In this document: positions 51,970 through 63,961 of the stretch, in pieces
Numbering within the stretch: position 1 is the stretch's first letter
Layout of the letters: the number at the start of each line of letters is the position of its first letter
NCBI GenBank assembly: GCA_917880885.1
Contig: OU862913.1
Coordinates: 28,777,286-28,841,285 of the forward strand
Direction: 5' to 3'
From: Limnephilus marmoratus
Taxonomy: Eukaryota; Arthropoda; Insecta; Trichoptera; Limnephilidae
DNA length: 64,000 nucleotides
Made by a program: the position numbers and the translations under genes
Notes under the pieces: generated by a model
Told to the model about the DNA's origin: nothing
Database searches by the model: none
What the model saw: only the letters and a program-made list of their open reading frames with translations

Positions 51970-52792
51970 TGGTAGGCGGGTATGGGTACCGCCGCCCTGG
52001 GAACCATTTATTGGGTGACCAACACCTCTGCCATAGGTCACCCCAAGTGGTTCGCTACGTTTGGTGACTTAGCAGGGGTGCCCGGGTTCTTGGGGTAATG
52101 TTTGTCCAGGTCTTGATGGCGGGTGCGTCGGCCCACCTTCTGCGTGGCGGGCCGGATTGGGAGATGCTGGTTGAGGGAGACCCTTTACAACCGGTTACCG
52201 CTGTCCGGGCCGCTCGGTAGTACAGGGGCCCGACCCTCAGGCTCACGACTGAGGGTGGGCTGCTCCATCAACGAGTGCAAAAACCCCGCCGCTGCTGTTG
52301 TGCCGGTTCGTGACCGGAGGGGACCCAGCAGTAGCGTTTGGGGCGCATTGGGTGACCTCTCCAGCCGGACTCTCCCTGCCCATCGCCTTGCACCGCAGTG
52401 GGTGGGTTGGATACATACGTCCGTCACTCCTGGAAACTCTGAACCCCAGCATCCTACCCACCCCTTATACCTTTTCCCTCCCAGACCTTCCTTCCTCTCA
52501 TATCAAAAAAACAAAATAACCAACAATTAAAATCATGAACTTGCAACCTACAATAATTAACGTCATTACAGCGGCGAGACGTAGGCGTCCCCGGTGCGGG
52601 CCGAAACTGTTGGTGGATTACACCAACATTTGCGGCCTGCACACCAATTTAAACTCTGTCCACCACCACCTTTTTTCTCAACGCCCAAACCTACTCTTCC
52701 TGTCTGAAACTCAGATAGCTGAGCCTGTAGACACCTCCTATCTGGACTGCCCGGGCTTCACCCTCGCAGGCAAGTTCAGACCTAAAGGAGGT
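51970..52792 (+). mobile_element. 5' end of a non-LTR retrotransposon, cut by an LTR insertion
   Basis: A GC-rich 5' UTR of about 560 bp is homologous to 15262-15620 (shared phrases gggaaccatttattg, accaacacctctgcc, catacgtccgtcactcc). It is followed by an ORF with an endonuclease start. The element ends abruptly at 52792 where the LTR begins. Frames inside the 5' UTR are shadows. Confidence 0.8.
52535..52792 (+). pseudogene. LINE endonuclease, N-terminal 86 codons
   Basis: It starts at ATG 52535 and reads VDYTNICGLHTNLNSVHHHL, then PNLLFLSETQI (the APE-type N...E pair) and FRPKGGC, where coding is cut by LTR sequence. The short spacing from start to TNI.GL is usual for this LINE type. The remaining ORF would lie beyond the LTR element, to the right of the window. 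Confidence 0.75.
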
Positions 52793-53829
52793 TGTTACGA
52801 AATATTTAATTACATTTCATCACAATTAAGTCTAGTCACGTACCTCTTATTTTTTCAATATTTGTTTGGTTTAAAACGCCAGTTGATTTTTCTTTAAATA
52901 TAGAACTTTGGGCCATTCAATTATTTTTGAAATCAGAGGTTATAAAAAGTCATTTTTTCCTTAGAGCTGGGCACTTTATTTGGGAAGCAGTCTAGAGATA
53001 GAGAGGTGGACTCCTTTTTGAAAGGGTCACTGTATATTTTCCGAGTTTATTTATAATTCAGTTTCATTAAAACATATTGATATTTGTTGAAAAACTTACG
53101 GAATGTAAAATTATATCCCGTGTGTTCCGCTAACTACAAGTTTAAATGGCGTGAAACCGAAACATTCTATAAAGAATTTAACTGACTGGGATTCAACAGT
53201 ATTTTCCTGCAGTGGAAGGAGTTTAAATAAAAATAATATTTTACAAACTCGGAAATTTCTTCGTTGTAACCGTCTGTCGGACATATTTGGAGAATTAAAT
53301 AAAATAAACTTGAAGAACCATCAATTATATGCATGGAAAGCAGCTAATTTGACCATGGCATTGGTCTTGATCTGGTATTGGCTCAATCTTTAAAGACGAA
53401 AGAAGTACAGCAGCAAAGCAGAGAGCATCATTCAACATTCCTTGTTGATATCGGACTTAAGTATAAATTTAGCTAGAATAGATTTTTGGTTGATCCTTGG
53501 GTGAGTGTTACATATTTATAATTTTTAATTGTTCTTGATTAACTGGATTTTATTTGTTATATTTTAAATATAAAATCAACTCTGTTATATGAATACTGTC
53601 TTTCTTTTCATTATTAAAAGTTTTAATTGATTATAAAGTATTTAATCCCCAAGGCCCTGATAGAGAATTATGCTTTACCGTCTGTTAGCCTGGTTTATCA
53701 ACCAGTGGCGCCCTTAAATAAAGCTAGCAGATACAATCATACATTACTCACATACCTTTCAATCTCAAATTTAACCCGAAACTATTCCCACAATTACACT
53801 TAACATTAGACACTCCTTTCTAAGTAACA
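52793..53829 (+). repeat. 5' LTR of the gypsy-type element, about 1037 bp
   Basis: Starts TGTTA (52793) and is inferred to end TAACA (53825-53829), giving 5-bp inverted ends, directly followed by a primer-like site tggccgccttcaacgtg at 53832. The length can be checked only against the complete right LTR beyond the window. The frame at 53151-53393 is not supported. Confidence 0.7.
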
Positions 53830-53831
53830 AT

Positions 53832-53849
53832 TGGCCGCCTTCAACGTGT
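53832..53849 (+). other. Primer-binding site of the gypsy-type element
   Basis: TGGCCGCCTTCAACGTGT follows the inferred LTR end after two bases. The shape (TGG.CGCC...AACGTG) is like lysine-tRNA-type primer sites with an insertion; which tRNA is uncertain. Confidence 0.5.
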
Positions 53850-54336
53850 TGGGATTTCGTTTTATATCTACTTTATGGTCAATTTACAAGGATTTTTATT
53901 TATGAAATGTATTTATTTTGCTTGGGAAATATGTCTGTTTATTGATAACATGTTATTATTTTTTTTCTCAAGAGCTTTTGTTATTAACAAGTTTCATTTG
54001 TTTTGAAAATATTTCATTTGTTTAAAAACAATAGAATGTTATCAAAGTTGATTATTGTTTTTTTTTCAATTCGGTTAAAGTGTTAAAATAGCTTAACTAT
54101 TTTCAGTTCGTAACGTCATTTCTAATTTTAATTAAGCAAGATTTAATACCTATTCCTTGTGTTTGAATTATTACGGCCGCGTAATATTTATTTTACAATT
54201 GGGAACGTCTTCAAACTTTGATCAATTCGAAACACATTTCATTTATTTAAGAATGGAATAATGCAACGAATTCTTTATTAAAAAGTACGTTTCTTTTTCT
54301 ACACAATACCAAGTGATATTATTAATTATTTACAAC

Positions 54337-55442
54337 ATGTCGACTCCGATTAGTAATATAAATAGTAAATCAAAAGAAGAATTATTTAAGGATCTTACTG
54401 AACGAAACATTTTACCAGACTTAACATTAGAAGCTATGCGTGTCCAGGCTAGGCATTTTAATAAAGCTTTTAAATTAGAACAAATTGCAGAACAATGCGA
54501 AGGAGATGTTAGCTCAGACTCGGAAGACAACGATAGCGAAAAAAAAAATTGTGAAATACACAAAAATAATATATAACGATTCTACTTCCTCCGTTTCAAG
54601 TTTAAACAGTTGGAATTTGAAATTTGATGGGAAAAGTTGTGTTAGAGAATTTATTTTTGAAGTAGAAGAAAAATGCCGAACAAGAAATATAAAGTATAGG
54701 GATTTAATAAGATGTTTCCCTGATATTCTCGAGGGATTGGCTTTACTTTGGTTCAGGTCAATTTATAACGTAGATTTAACATGGGAGGAACTATCTAAAT
54801 TGCTTATTAAACAATTTGAGTCTGGAAATAAACAAATCCAACTAAAAACCAAATTGTTTAATATGAAACAACCAGATGGTATGTCCGCTTTTGAATTTAC
54901 ATTGCGTATGAAAGCACTTAATAATATGTTAAATTCCAAACTACCAGAATATGAACTTTTACAATTATCTACGAGAGCTTTGCTTCCTATGTACGCAAAT
55001 TTACTGGCTTCTCGTGATATAGAATCAATTGATGAATTAACAAAAGCAACGGGAAAATTAGAATCATACTCATCTAAGACAGAAAAGCAAAATTTATATT
55101 CTCCAAAAGAAAATATGAATTTTAACGAAAAAAATAAAAACTTTTATTATAATAAAAAACTTGATTATAATTCTAAATCAAATTACAAAGAATATAACAG
55201 TTCAAATAATAATAGAAATAATAATTATTTCCATCGTTCTGCCAACTATTCAAATGGAAATACAAGTAATTAATACACGAACATTTTCAAATTCAAAAAA
55301 TGGGTCAAACAATTATTTTGGTAAAATCATTAATAATAATACTACAGGACATTCATTTAAACGTATATTTTGTGATTATTGTAAAATCACGGGTCATTTA
55401 GATTCTGAGTGTAGAAAGAAAGCTTCAATAAATTTTAAATAA
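54337..55442 (+). pseudogene. Gag of the gypsy-type element, two frameshifts
   Basis: ATG at 54337 (MSTPISNINSKSKEELFKDL) opens a frame that shifts in the run of ten A at about 54540-54550. The main gag part follows (54546-55273: KFDGKSCVREFIFEVEE, FPDILEGLALLWFRS, LLIKQFESG, FEFTLRMKALNN), a classic Retrotrans_gag pattern, with an asparagine-rich end. A second shift near 55265-55300 leads to one CCHC knuckle, CDYCKITGHLDSEC (about 55370). Both shifts lie in A-rich sequence and look like decay, though the first could be a slippery site. Confidence 0.8.
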
Positions 55443-55471
55443 AAAATTGGTTCAATTGAAGAGGGTACTAA

Positions 55472-58400
55472 ATACAGCAAACCAAAAAACTAGGTTGGAG
55501 TCACTCTGTTCACGCCCCATCCTATGCGCAAAGGAAGAGGGAATGGAAGAGTTGGCTCCGGCTAGTTCGACAGTTCTTTTCTGCCTCATCTTCTGAGGAA
55601 ATCGGCCGACTGCCTCAGAAGAATGAGATTGAAGAGGATGGTCATCCATTTATAAACATTAATATTTTACAAAATAGCTACAGTGCACTGCTTGACAGTG
55701 GCGCTTCTCTCTCATGCCTGGGAGGAGATACTTATAAGATTTTTCAAAGGTCAGGGGTAGATTTGGTAAAAATTGATTTTTGTGTAAGGACAGCTGACGG
55801 TGCGAGTCAGCCGGTATTAGGTACTATGACGTTGCCGGTGACGTATAATTCAATTACTGCAGAAATTGTTTTCTACGTCATCCCTGCGTTATCTCCAAAT
55901 TTTATTTTGGGGGTAGATTTTTGGAAACGTTTCCGGATTGCGCCGGAGTTGTTCTCAAGGGTATCCAGCTCTCAACAAGAGGGTCAAATTAATGAGGTGC
56001 GGGCAATTCGACCAGCTTCGTCATTATCGCATTCCGAAAATAAAGCTCTTTCTCAAATAATTAAAAAATTTGAATCAATTTCATTCGAAAAGAAAGGATT
56101 AGGTTTGACACACTTGGTCAAACATAAAATAATTACAACGGGACCACCTATTAAACAAAGATACTATCCGTTATCACCTGTTAAACAACAGCAATTAGAT
56201 GCTGAAATAGATGAGATGCTCAAAATGGGAGTTATCCGCCCTTCATGTTCTCCGTGGTCTAGTCCTGTTTTAATAGTTTCGAAAAAGGATGGTACTGGAA
56301 GATTATGCCTAGATTCCAGAAAAATCAACAATGTGACAATTCGTGACAGCTATCCTTTACCGTATATATCACGTATTCTTGACAAACTTGGTGGTGCTAG
56401 ATTCGTTTCGTCAATAGATTTGAGCAAAGCTTTTTGGCAGATTGCTCTAGATAAAGACTCGTGTGAAAAGACTGCGTTCGTCGTTCCAGGTCGCGGACTA
56501 TTTGAATTCACTCGCATGCCATTTGGGTTGAAAAATGCACCCAGTGAGCTTCAAAGATTAGCAGACGCACTCTTTGGGCCAGAATTTGACGAAAATGCAT
56601 TTTGTTATTTGGACGACTTAATTTTGGTCTCAGAAGACCTAGATGCACATTTAAATCTATTAAATCGTGTTTATGAAAGACTGAGAGATGCAGGTCTCAC
56701 CATCAATTTGAAAAAATCGGAGTTCTGTAAAGCCGAGCTAAAATATTTAGGTTACATGGTAGATTCTCAAGGTCTTCGTACGGATCCGGTAAAAATAGAA
56801 AGTATTAGAGATTTCCCGGTACCAAAGAATGCGAAAGGAATCCGTGCTTTTATTGGACTTTGCGGATACTTCAGACGATTTATTAAGGGGTTTTCAAGCA
56901 TAGCAGCCCCTCTAACAAAACTTACGGGGTCAAAAAACGGTGTAAGTAATTTTAAATGGACGAAGGAAGCTGACACAGCATTTATTAATTTAAAAAATGC
57001 ACTTAAGACTGCACCAGTTTTAAGTTGTCCTGATTTTACTAAACCATTTTCCATCCATTGTGACGCAAGCTCAGCCGGAATAGGCGCAGTTATTATTCAA
57101 AATATAGACGGAACTGAACACCCTATAGCTTATTATTCAAGGTGTTTAAATAAACATGAACGTAACTACGGTATCACTGAAAGAGAACTTTTAGCAGTAT
57201 TAGACTCAGTCACACACTTTAGGCCATATATTGAAGGTGCACATTTTACCGTAGTCACCGACCACTTCAGTTTAAAGTGGCTCAATTCTTTATCAAATCC
57301 AAGCGGTCGCTTAGCTCGCTGGAGTACTCGTCTTTCACAATTTTCATTTGACATAATACATCGTAAAGGAACACAACATGTCGTACCTGACGTACTTTCT
57401 AGAATGGATCTTGCCATAATCTCAGGAGTAGACTCACATCCAACTACAGATAAATGGTACTTAAATGTTTGGAAGGGTTGCCAAGAATTTCCACAACGAT
57501 ATTTAAATTTTCAAATTAAAGAAAAAGAATTGTATCGTCATACGAAAAATAGTATAGCACTGTGTGAGGATACTTCATGGAAAATAGTAGTTCCTCAGGA
57601 GCGAAGGGCAAATATTGTAGCTGAATCTCATGAGTCAATTCGTGCTTGTCATCCAGGAATTTTTAAAACTTATAAAAAGCTACAACTTCATTACTATTGG
57701 CCAAACATGTATAGAGATGTAAAACAGTTCATAAACCGATGTACTGTATGTAAAGCTCATAAAATTAGCACGGCTCCACCAAACGGTATTTCTAAAAACC
57801 CAAAAATAGTCACTAGACCAATGCAAATGTTATCAATAGATTTAGTTGGACCTTTACCTCGTAGTTACTCCGGTCATACCATAATTTTATCATGCGTCGA
57901 TGTTTTCTCTAAATATACTTGGTTATTTCCGCTGCGCAAAGGCACCGCGGGAAGCATTGTTAAAAATTTAGAGGAAAATATCTTCCTTGTACACGGAGTA
58001 CCTAAAACGATAGTCTGTGATAATGGCCCTCAATTCACAAGTAGGGAATTTAAAGATTTACTAAAAAACTATAATATTCAATCACCTTTTTACAATACTT
58101 TAAAAAATAAAAAATAAAAAAATAACGTTGTTGAAAGATACAACCAAACTTTGGGTACTGCATTGTCAATTGTAGTTGAATCAGATCATCGTAATTGGTC
58201 GAAGTTTTTACCACAAGTTCAATCAGCAATGAACAACACAGTTAATTGCGCTACTAATTTTACACCATATTTTTAAATGCACGGACGGGAGCAAATACTT
58301 GACGGGGATTTGCACCGCAATCCAATAGCCGATGGAGAGACAAATCCTAAGGATTGTTCTCTACCTAAAATATATGCACAAAGATTACAAGGACTGTCCT

Positions 58401-58696
58401 CTGTTTATGAGAAAGTCTCTGACGCCCTTCTTAAAGCATACCAAAAGGGAGCTAGTCATTATAACTTATGAAGGAAAAATGTTACATTTCAGGAAGGTGA
58501 CGTAGTATGGAGAAAAAATTTTGTGCAATCAAATGCAATAAATTATTTTGCACAAAAATTAGCACCCCGATTCGTACAAAATGTGGTAATTAGAAAAAAA
58601 TCCGACCTTGTGTATACATTAGCAGACCTTCAAGGTATAGAAACTGGCGATTTCCATGTGAAGGATATCGTTAAATCGGACGACATACCAGTCTAG
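55472..58696 (+). pseudogene. Pol of the gypsy-type element (PR-RT-RNaseH-IN) with three in-frame stops
   Basis: The open frame begins after a stop at 55469. Protease LLDSGASLS at about 55688, RT motif A SSIDLSKAFWQ, catalytic box YLDD at 56606-56617, RNase H HCDASSAGIG, ERELLAVLDS and VTDHFSLKWL, the integrase finger (HESIRACHPG, CTVCKAH) and core (LSIDLVGP, VCDNGPQF, then E in VVERYNQ). The frame is intact to 58114. TAA at 58115, in an A/T-rich insertion just before the E motif, a TAA near 58274 and a TGA near 58469 then interrupt it, and homology continues in the same frame to 58696. Gypsy superfamily; the clade (Osvaldo-like is my impression) is unsettled. Confidence 0.87.
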
Positions 58697-58791
58697 TTCG
58701 TTTAATTCAGTGTCTCAGAGGGTTTGGCCATCCTATCTGAATGCCGAAAATAATATTAATTTTACGTAAAATTCGATGCACAGGAGCTTCA

Positions 58792-58914
58792 ATGAGGCCT
58801 GATCAACCGATTTGTCGCTGCCTTGCATTTCTACAGTTCATAGTACTAATTGCAGTCATAATTGCAGTTTTATGTATTACTAATTATATAAATTGGGTAC
58901 AAATTTCTATATAA
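58792..58914 (+). CDS. Small ORF with one membrane segment, downstream of pol
   Basis: 40 codons from ATG 58792 to TAA 58912: a short polar start with three Cys/Arg residues, a hydrophobic run of about 18 residues (LQFIVLIAVIIAVLCI) and a tail. It lies 95 bp after the pol stop, where gypsy elements that have an envelope gene keep it. It may be the last piece of one, a small accessory gene, or chance. There is no support beyond composition and position. Confidence 0.25.
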   Translation: MRPDQPICRCLAFLQFIVLIAVIIAVLCITNYINWVQISI

Positions 58915-58917
58915 AAA

Positions 58918-59080
58918 TTGTTTAAGACAACAATTTATAACTCTAGTATTCGACTCGAGTTCAAATAATTTTAAAACATAATCATGAAATAAAGAATATT
59001 AATTCTGAAACGAATAATTATATAAACAATTGTAAGACAACAATTTATAACTCTGGTACTTCGCTCGAGTTTAACCATCA
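58918..59080. repeat. Direct repeat of about 52 bp in the 3' part of the LTR element
   Basis: agacaacaatttataactct followed by g(t)act...gactcgagtt at 58924-58967 recurs at 59034-59076. The spacing is about 110 bp. It lies between pol and the LINE insertions. Confidence 0.7.
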
Positions 59081-59500
59081 GCGTATATTATTACGTAAAT
59101 ATTAATAATATATTAATTCATTATTAATAAATATAACATGTTATGAATGAACAGACAAAAATATTATTCATGTTTTATTTATATGTATATATTTAATTTG
59201 TGTAACTTAGGATTTAAAAAAAAATATTTACCTCCAAGTATATATTTTTTTATTTTTATTTTTTTTTTTTTATTTAATAAATTTTACAAAAATTTCACGT
59301 TTTTTTGTATAAATAAAGTTTTTTTGAAAAAAAAAATATACATTATTTAATACGTCTTACACCTTTTTTTTGAGCAAAGCTCGTGTTAAAAAGGCGGTGA
59401 CAACGAATGTAGATATTACTTTTTATATAAGTTTAAATAATATATCTTTTTTTTTTATATACATATAGATCAATTGATGGATAATTAACCGAATACAAAG
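59081..59500. other. AT-rich 3' internal part of the LTR element
   Basis: No gene. The open frame 59147-59350 is homopolymer-driven. A hairpin, caccttttt...aaaaaggcggtg, with an inner gagcaaagctc lies at about 59360-59400. Confidence 0.5.
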
Positions 59501-62500
59501 AAAAAAAAATCTTATATATCATATAATATGCATCTATAGTTTTATATAATATATAAAACATAAGCAGAATGAAGAGGATATAAAAAGAAAAGAAAGCTGA
59601 AAATTAAAGAAAGAAAAAGGATATCAGATATTACAATTGTGTTTATAAATAAAATATTATAAGATGTAGTGATTGTGATAAGTTATATATAAAGAGCTTT
59701 AATTGATTTTTTGAATTTTTTATAATTTGTTTCCATTCTTAAATTAACTGGTAATTGGTTAAACCATTTAACTCCAATATATTTATAGTATTGTTGAGCT
59801 GTGGTGGTGTTACAACGCGGGACAGTCATAGAGCCCAGGATATTTGTTCTAATGCTGCTTGAAAAAGGAGTGAAGCTCTCATTATTGAAGCAATCTTTGT
59901 GTATTTGTAGAATTGTAATTTTTTTATAAATAACATGAAGTGAAGGTACTTTAAAATCTTGAAATAATTTGATAGTGGGGTAATCATATGGCTTTTTTAA
60001 AATTATTTTTATAATTAATTTTTGAATGATTTCCAATGGTAAAAGAGAAGTTTTGAATGCACCGCCCCAACCAACAATTCCATACTGTAGCACTGATTGG
60101 ATTAAGGAAAAGTAAATAGTTCTTAACATACTAATATTTAAAATGTTTCGAATTCTAATGAAAATGTACACTTATTTTCTTAGTCTCTCAACTGTTGTGC
60201 TTATTTGCATCTTCCACTTTATGTTACTGTCTATAGTTACCCCAAGGTATTTAACATTGGTTTTAATAGTGAGTACAGAGCAATCAGGTTTACATATATA
60301 TGAATTTGAATTACAATTATATGAGTGTATACATATATTTAGATTTTCAGGGGTAGCCTTTTTAGTCAGAGTGAAAGGAATTACAAAAGTTTTATCTGTA
60401 TTTAGAGATAGTAAATTTTGATCAAACCATTTTTTAATTAAATTTATATCTGATTCCGCCGTTCTCTGAGTTTCATTCCACGTTGATCCCTCAGCTAGAA
60501 TTGCTGTGTCATCAGCGTAAGATATTATTTTGGATTTTATGGTGAGTTTAAAAATATCATTAACATAAATGATAAAGAGAATTGGTCCCAATACTGTTCC
60601 CTGCGGGATTCCAAATTTACTGATTTGAGAATCGCTGAGAAAACCATTTAATTTGACAAATTGCTCTCTATGAAATAGGTAATTTTCGATCCACGTTAGG
60701 GCATTATTGGTTATACCAATTTTCTTTAGTTTGGAGATAAGATTCGAATGTGATATACTGTCAAAAGCTTTTCGTAAGTCGACAAATATTCCAATACATT
60801 TTTTTTTGTTATCTAAAGATTTATATATTTCAGATGTTAGGTCTACGATAGCATCCTGAGTGCTCAAATTTTCTCTAAAACCATATTGATGTGAATTTAA
60901 TATATTATTTTCTTTTATAAATTTGAACATCTGTTTTTTTACAATTTTTTCAAATATTTTTGCGATATTTGAGGTAAGAGAAATTGGCCTATAATTATTA
61001 CTAAGAAAGGGGTCACCGGATTTAAAAATAGGAGTAATAATAGTTTTTTTGTAATTTACTGGGAAGTTGCCATTTTCGAAACTTGTATTTATGATGTGTG
61101 CCAATGGTTTACAAAGTGAATCAGAATTTTTTTTAAGAATTTCTACCGAAATATTGTCATAACCGGGGGAAGAATTTCCTTTTAATTGATTAATAGTGTG
61201 TTTGATTTCATCAGCGTCAGTTCGTTGGAATTGTGTTAAGGTATTAAAAGGATTTGAAGGCGATGTATACAGTTCATTATTTTCGATGTTTTTAATTTTA
61301 AGTGCTAATTTTTCACCAACTGATCCAAAATAATTGTTGAAAATATTTGCACATTTCATTGGATCCGTGTTTACATCATAAATTTTGTTATCAATATCTG
61401 TAATTTTGTTTATGTTAGATTTTTTAGGTTTTTTATTGATAATTTCATTGATAGTTAGCCATACCTTTTTATTATTGTTGCCAGCAATATTGATTTTTTC
61501 TTTATAGAAATCTTCTTTGGTTTTCCGGATAATGTAACAAAGTTTATTTCTGAATTTTTTTAAATATTCGTATAGTTTATAGTTTTCGGGAAATTTTTTA
61601 TGTTCCTTATAAATTTTTTCTTTATGTCTAATTGAGATTATGATTCCTTGGGTGATCCACGGTTTTAATTTTTTAAATTTAGTATTTGGAGAGTATTTTA
61701 TAATGGAAGAGGAGGATTTTATATGCTTATTTAAGATTGATTCAAAATTAAGTGAACATAAATCGGTGTTATTAGAGGATAGAACAGTTTCTTCAGTGTT
61801 AAGGTTTTGTTGTAATTTTTCGTAATTAATAATAGTTTTTGGAAAATTATTGTGGGAGTAATTTTTCACATCTATTTTGTCAGTTTTAAAGGCTACAATG
61901 CATGTGTGATGATCAGTTATATTATTTTTCCAAATAATTGATTTTATTTTTTCAGTTTCATTAGTATTACACCAGATATGATCAATGCATGATGACCTTT
62001 GTCCAAGACATTCTCTCGTATATTTTTTTACACATGGTTTAAAGTTTAGTTCCGTTAATGTGTTGATATAATCAGTTTTTTCTTTATTTCTATTGTTTTC
62101 AAATTCATCAGATATATCGATATTGATATCGCCCACAACAAATGCATTTCGAGAACAATTTGTATTTATAATAGATTTCAGATTCTCGGTGAAATTACTA
62201 ATGCTCGAGTTATGTGTTCTATATAACGCTATTATATCAAATAAAGTGTTTTTTATATTAATTTGAATATGAAGACAGTTTACAAGATCGATATGTATTT
62301 CATTAACGGAAATATTGTCATGAATACATTTTATAAAAACAATGATTCCGCTATTTTGATTTATTTTGTAAGTGGTAACAAAATTATTGTATCCAGGTAA
62401 ATTATAGGTACCTGAGTAGCCGCTAATTCTGGCTTCTGATAACACAATACAATCCGGTTTATGGGCAAGTTCATTTAATGCGATTGTAAAATGATCAAAA

Positions 62501-62525
62501 TTTTTACATGTATATGTAACTTTAC
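59450..62525 (-). mobile_element. LINE 4, 5'-truncated, inside the LTR element
   Basis: Minus-strand ORF2 of the same group as LINEs 2 and 3. Coding similarity begins at about 62520 (KNFDHFTIALNELAHKPD) and ends at 59683. The tail may be the T-run near 59450. ORF1 is absent. Confidence 0.75.
59683..62520 (-). pseudogene. LINE 4 ORF2: endonuclease and RT, one nonsense codon
   Basis: Endonuclease motifs VLSEARISG, VVGDINIDI, SCIDHIW and ITDHHTC are followed by the RT with NNYRPISLTSNIAK, QYGFRENLSTQDAI, IFVDLRKAFDSISH, GIPQGTVLGPILF and the catalytic YADD (SYADDTAIL), then the thumb with NVKYLGVTIDSNIKW. A TAA at 60172-60174 interrupts the frame; it resumes at once in the same frame (YIFIRIRNILN) to 59683, ending NQLPVNL...FKKS. 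The start of the endonuclease (first 40 or so residues) is missing. Close to intact, so a fairly recent copy. Confidence 0.87.
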
Positions 62526-63330
62526 TTTATTTTTTTTTAAATTCTAAGCTTTCGGTTCTATACTGAACTATTTTCATATGTATTTTTAATATTATAAATA
62601 TTTTTTTAAATCCATAACATAACGCAACCCATTATTTCTTTGTTTTCTAAGTTGCAATTCTTTAAAATATATTTCAACATTAATTTATAAAAAATGCAAA
62701 ATATAAATATATTTAAATTTGTTTATACATTGAACAACTTGCTCAGTTGTCTGCGAACAACGCATACTCTTATGGAAAATAAATAGCATAATGTTGCTTT
62801 CCATTATAAACTTGGTTTATGTTATTAACACCCAAAAGGACAAAGTTAGGAAGTTTAGTCAGGATTTATTTTCTTCGAAAAGATTTAGAAGCAGTGAAAG
62901 TGAAGATGGTATACTATCTTATAAGTGATGCCTGTAATGGCTTTATAAAAAGGTGTTATTATTATGATTATTTTTTTTTTTAACAAGTGATGCCTCTTAT
63001 GTATAATGTTTTAATGTACTATATAAACTAATTTTTATGATGATATTTTTAACTATTATATTTAAAAAAAAAGTCGTGTACTGATGCTATGTCAACGGTT
63101 GCCTTGCTTTTGTCAAAACAACACCCAGCATCATTAATGCTGTGGGTGCTTGCGGGTCTCGTTCATGTAACATTTAATTATGTCTTGTTTATTTTAAGAA
63201 TTCTAATTTAAATTCAGTTCTAAATACCAGAAAGGTTCGAATGAACTATGTATTAAATATTATGTTCTATTAATTTATCTTTGAAAGAATTCCTGTTAAT
63301 TATTAATTATTGATTTGTGGTTATTTTTTT
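62526..63330. other. Non-coding, with a short hairpin
   Basis: AT-rich and without a supportable gene. Positions about 63120-63154 form a hairpin, cacccagcat...atgctgtgggtg, with one mismatch. It probably belongs to the LTR element or to the 5' part of the neighbouring LINE fragments. Confidence 0.45.
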
Positions 63331-63348
63331 TTCTTTTTATAGACATCC

Positions 63349-63633
63349 TTGGATCGACATATGTATCAGATAGATAAGGTCCTACCGGTTTCAAAACTAT
63401 TTCAAAAAAGCGCTATTTTAACAGTTTTTAAAGAATCTGAAGTGTCCTCAATACGAAGTATAAGACCTAGAACATGTGGGAACGTATATGTACCTAGATG
63501 CAACACGACAGCTGCGCAACACCATTATGAATATTTAGGCCCAAAGCTATATAACGAATTACCCAATGCAATAAAAAGTGAGAAAAACTATCATAAATTT
63601 AAAAAAAAACTCGTATTGTATTTTTACAGATAA
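63349..63633 (+). pseudogene. LINE 5 ORF2 C-terminal fragment
   Basis: 94 codons homologous to the last part of LINE ORF2: LPVSKLFQKSAILTVFKE, then VPRCNTTAAQHHYEYLG and LYNELPNAIK...KFKKKL. It begins mid-domain, so it is a truncated copy with no activity. Confidence 0.82.
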
Positions 63634-63762
63634 GCAAGAGATTATCTTATTGGTATCGATGATTTTCAGATATAATCTGTTGCCAATATTTTGTTGATAT
63701 TGATATTTGATATTTTATTTTCATTTTTGTAAAGTTCTAAATATAAGTACTTAGACTAGCTC

Positions 63763-63799
63763 CCCAATTAGACCCGAGAATATTTCTCTACTAATTGGG
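63763..63799 (+). other. LINE 5 3' UTR stem-loop
   Basis: cccaattag (63763-63771) pairs exactly with ctaattggg (63791-63799) around a 19-nt loop, which itself can form gagaa/ttctc. It is preceded by agctcc, as the hairpin of the 14.2-kb LINE tail is preceded by ggctccc in sense. It lies about 73 nt before the A-tail. Confidence 0.7.
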
Positions 63800-63869
63800 T
63801 AACCATAAAACCTTACAGTGTAACATAATGTAACATATTATTATTGTAAACATTTACTTTTTTTTCTAA

Positions 63870-63904
<35 letters not shown>

Positions 63905-63961
63905 ATAGGTTTATTTTATAGTTATGTTTGGGGACAAACATTTGCGTGGTCCGGGGGGTAA

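Larger units (their letters stand above)
63345..63903 (+). mobile_element. LINE 5, 3'-end fragment with A-tail, opposite to LINE 4
   Basis: The C-terminal end of an ORF2 (63349-63633), a 3' UTR of about 240 bp with a 9-bp stem-loop, and an A-tail of about 30 (63873-63902). It is 5'-truncated inside the RT C-terminal domain. Its coding end (VPRCNTTAAQHHYEYLGPKL) is close to LINE 4 (VPRCNTTTAQQYYKYIG), so it is the same group. Confidence 0.82.

Noticed and set aside
52055..52530. Several overlapping frames in the GC-rich LINE 5' region
   Set aside because: They lie on both strands with no motif; the region is homologous to a non-coding part at 15.3 kb.
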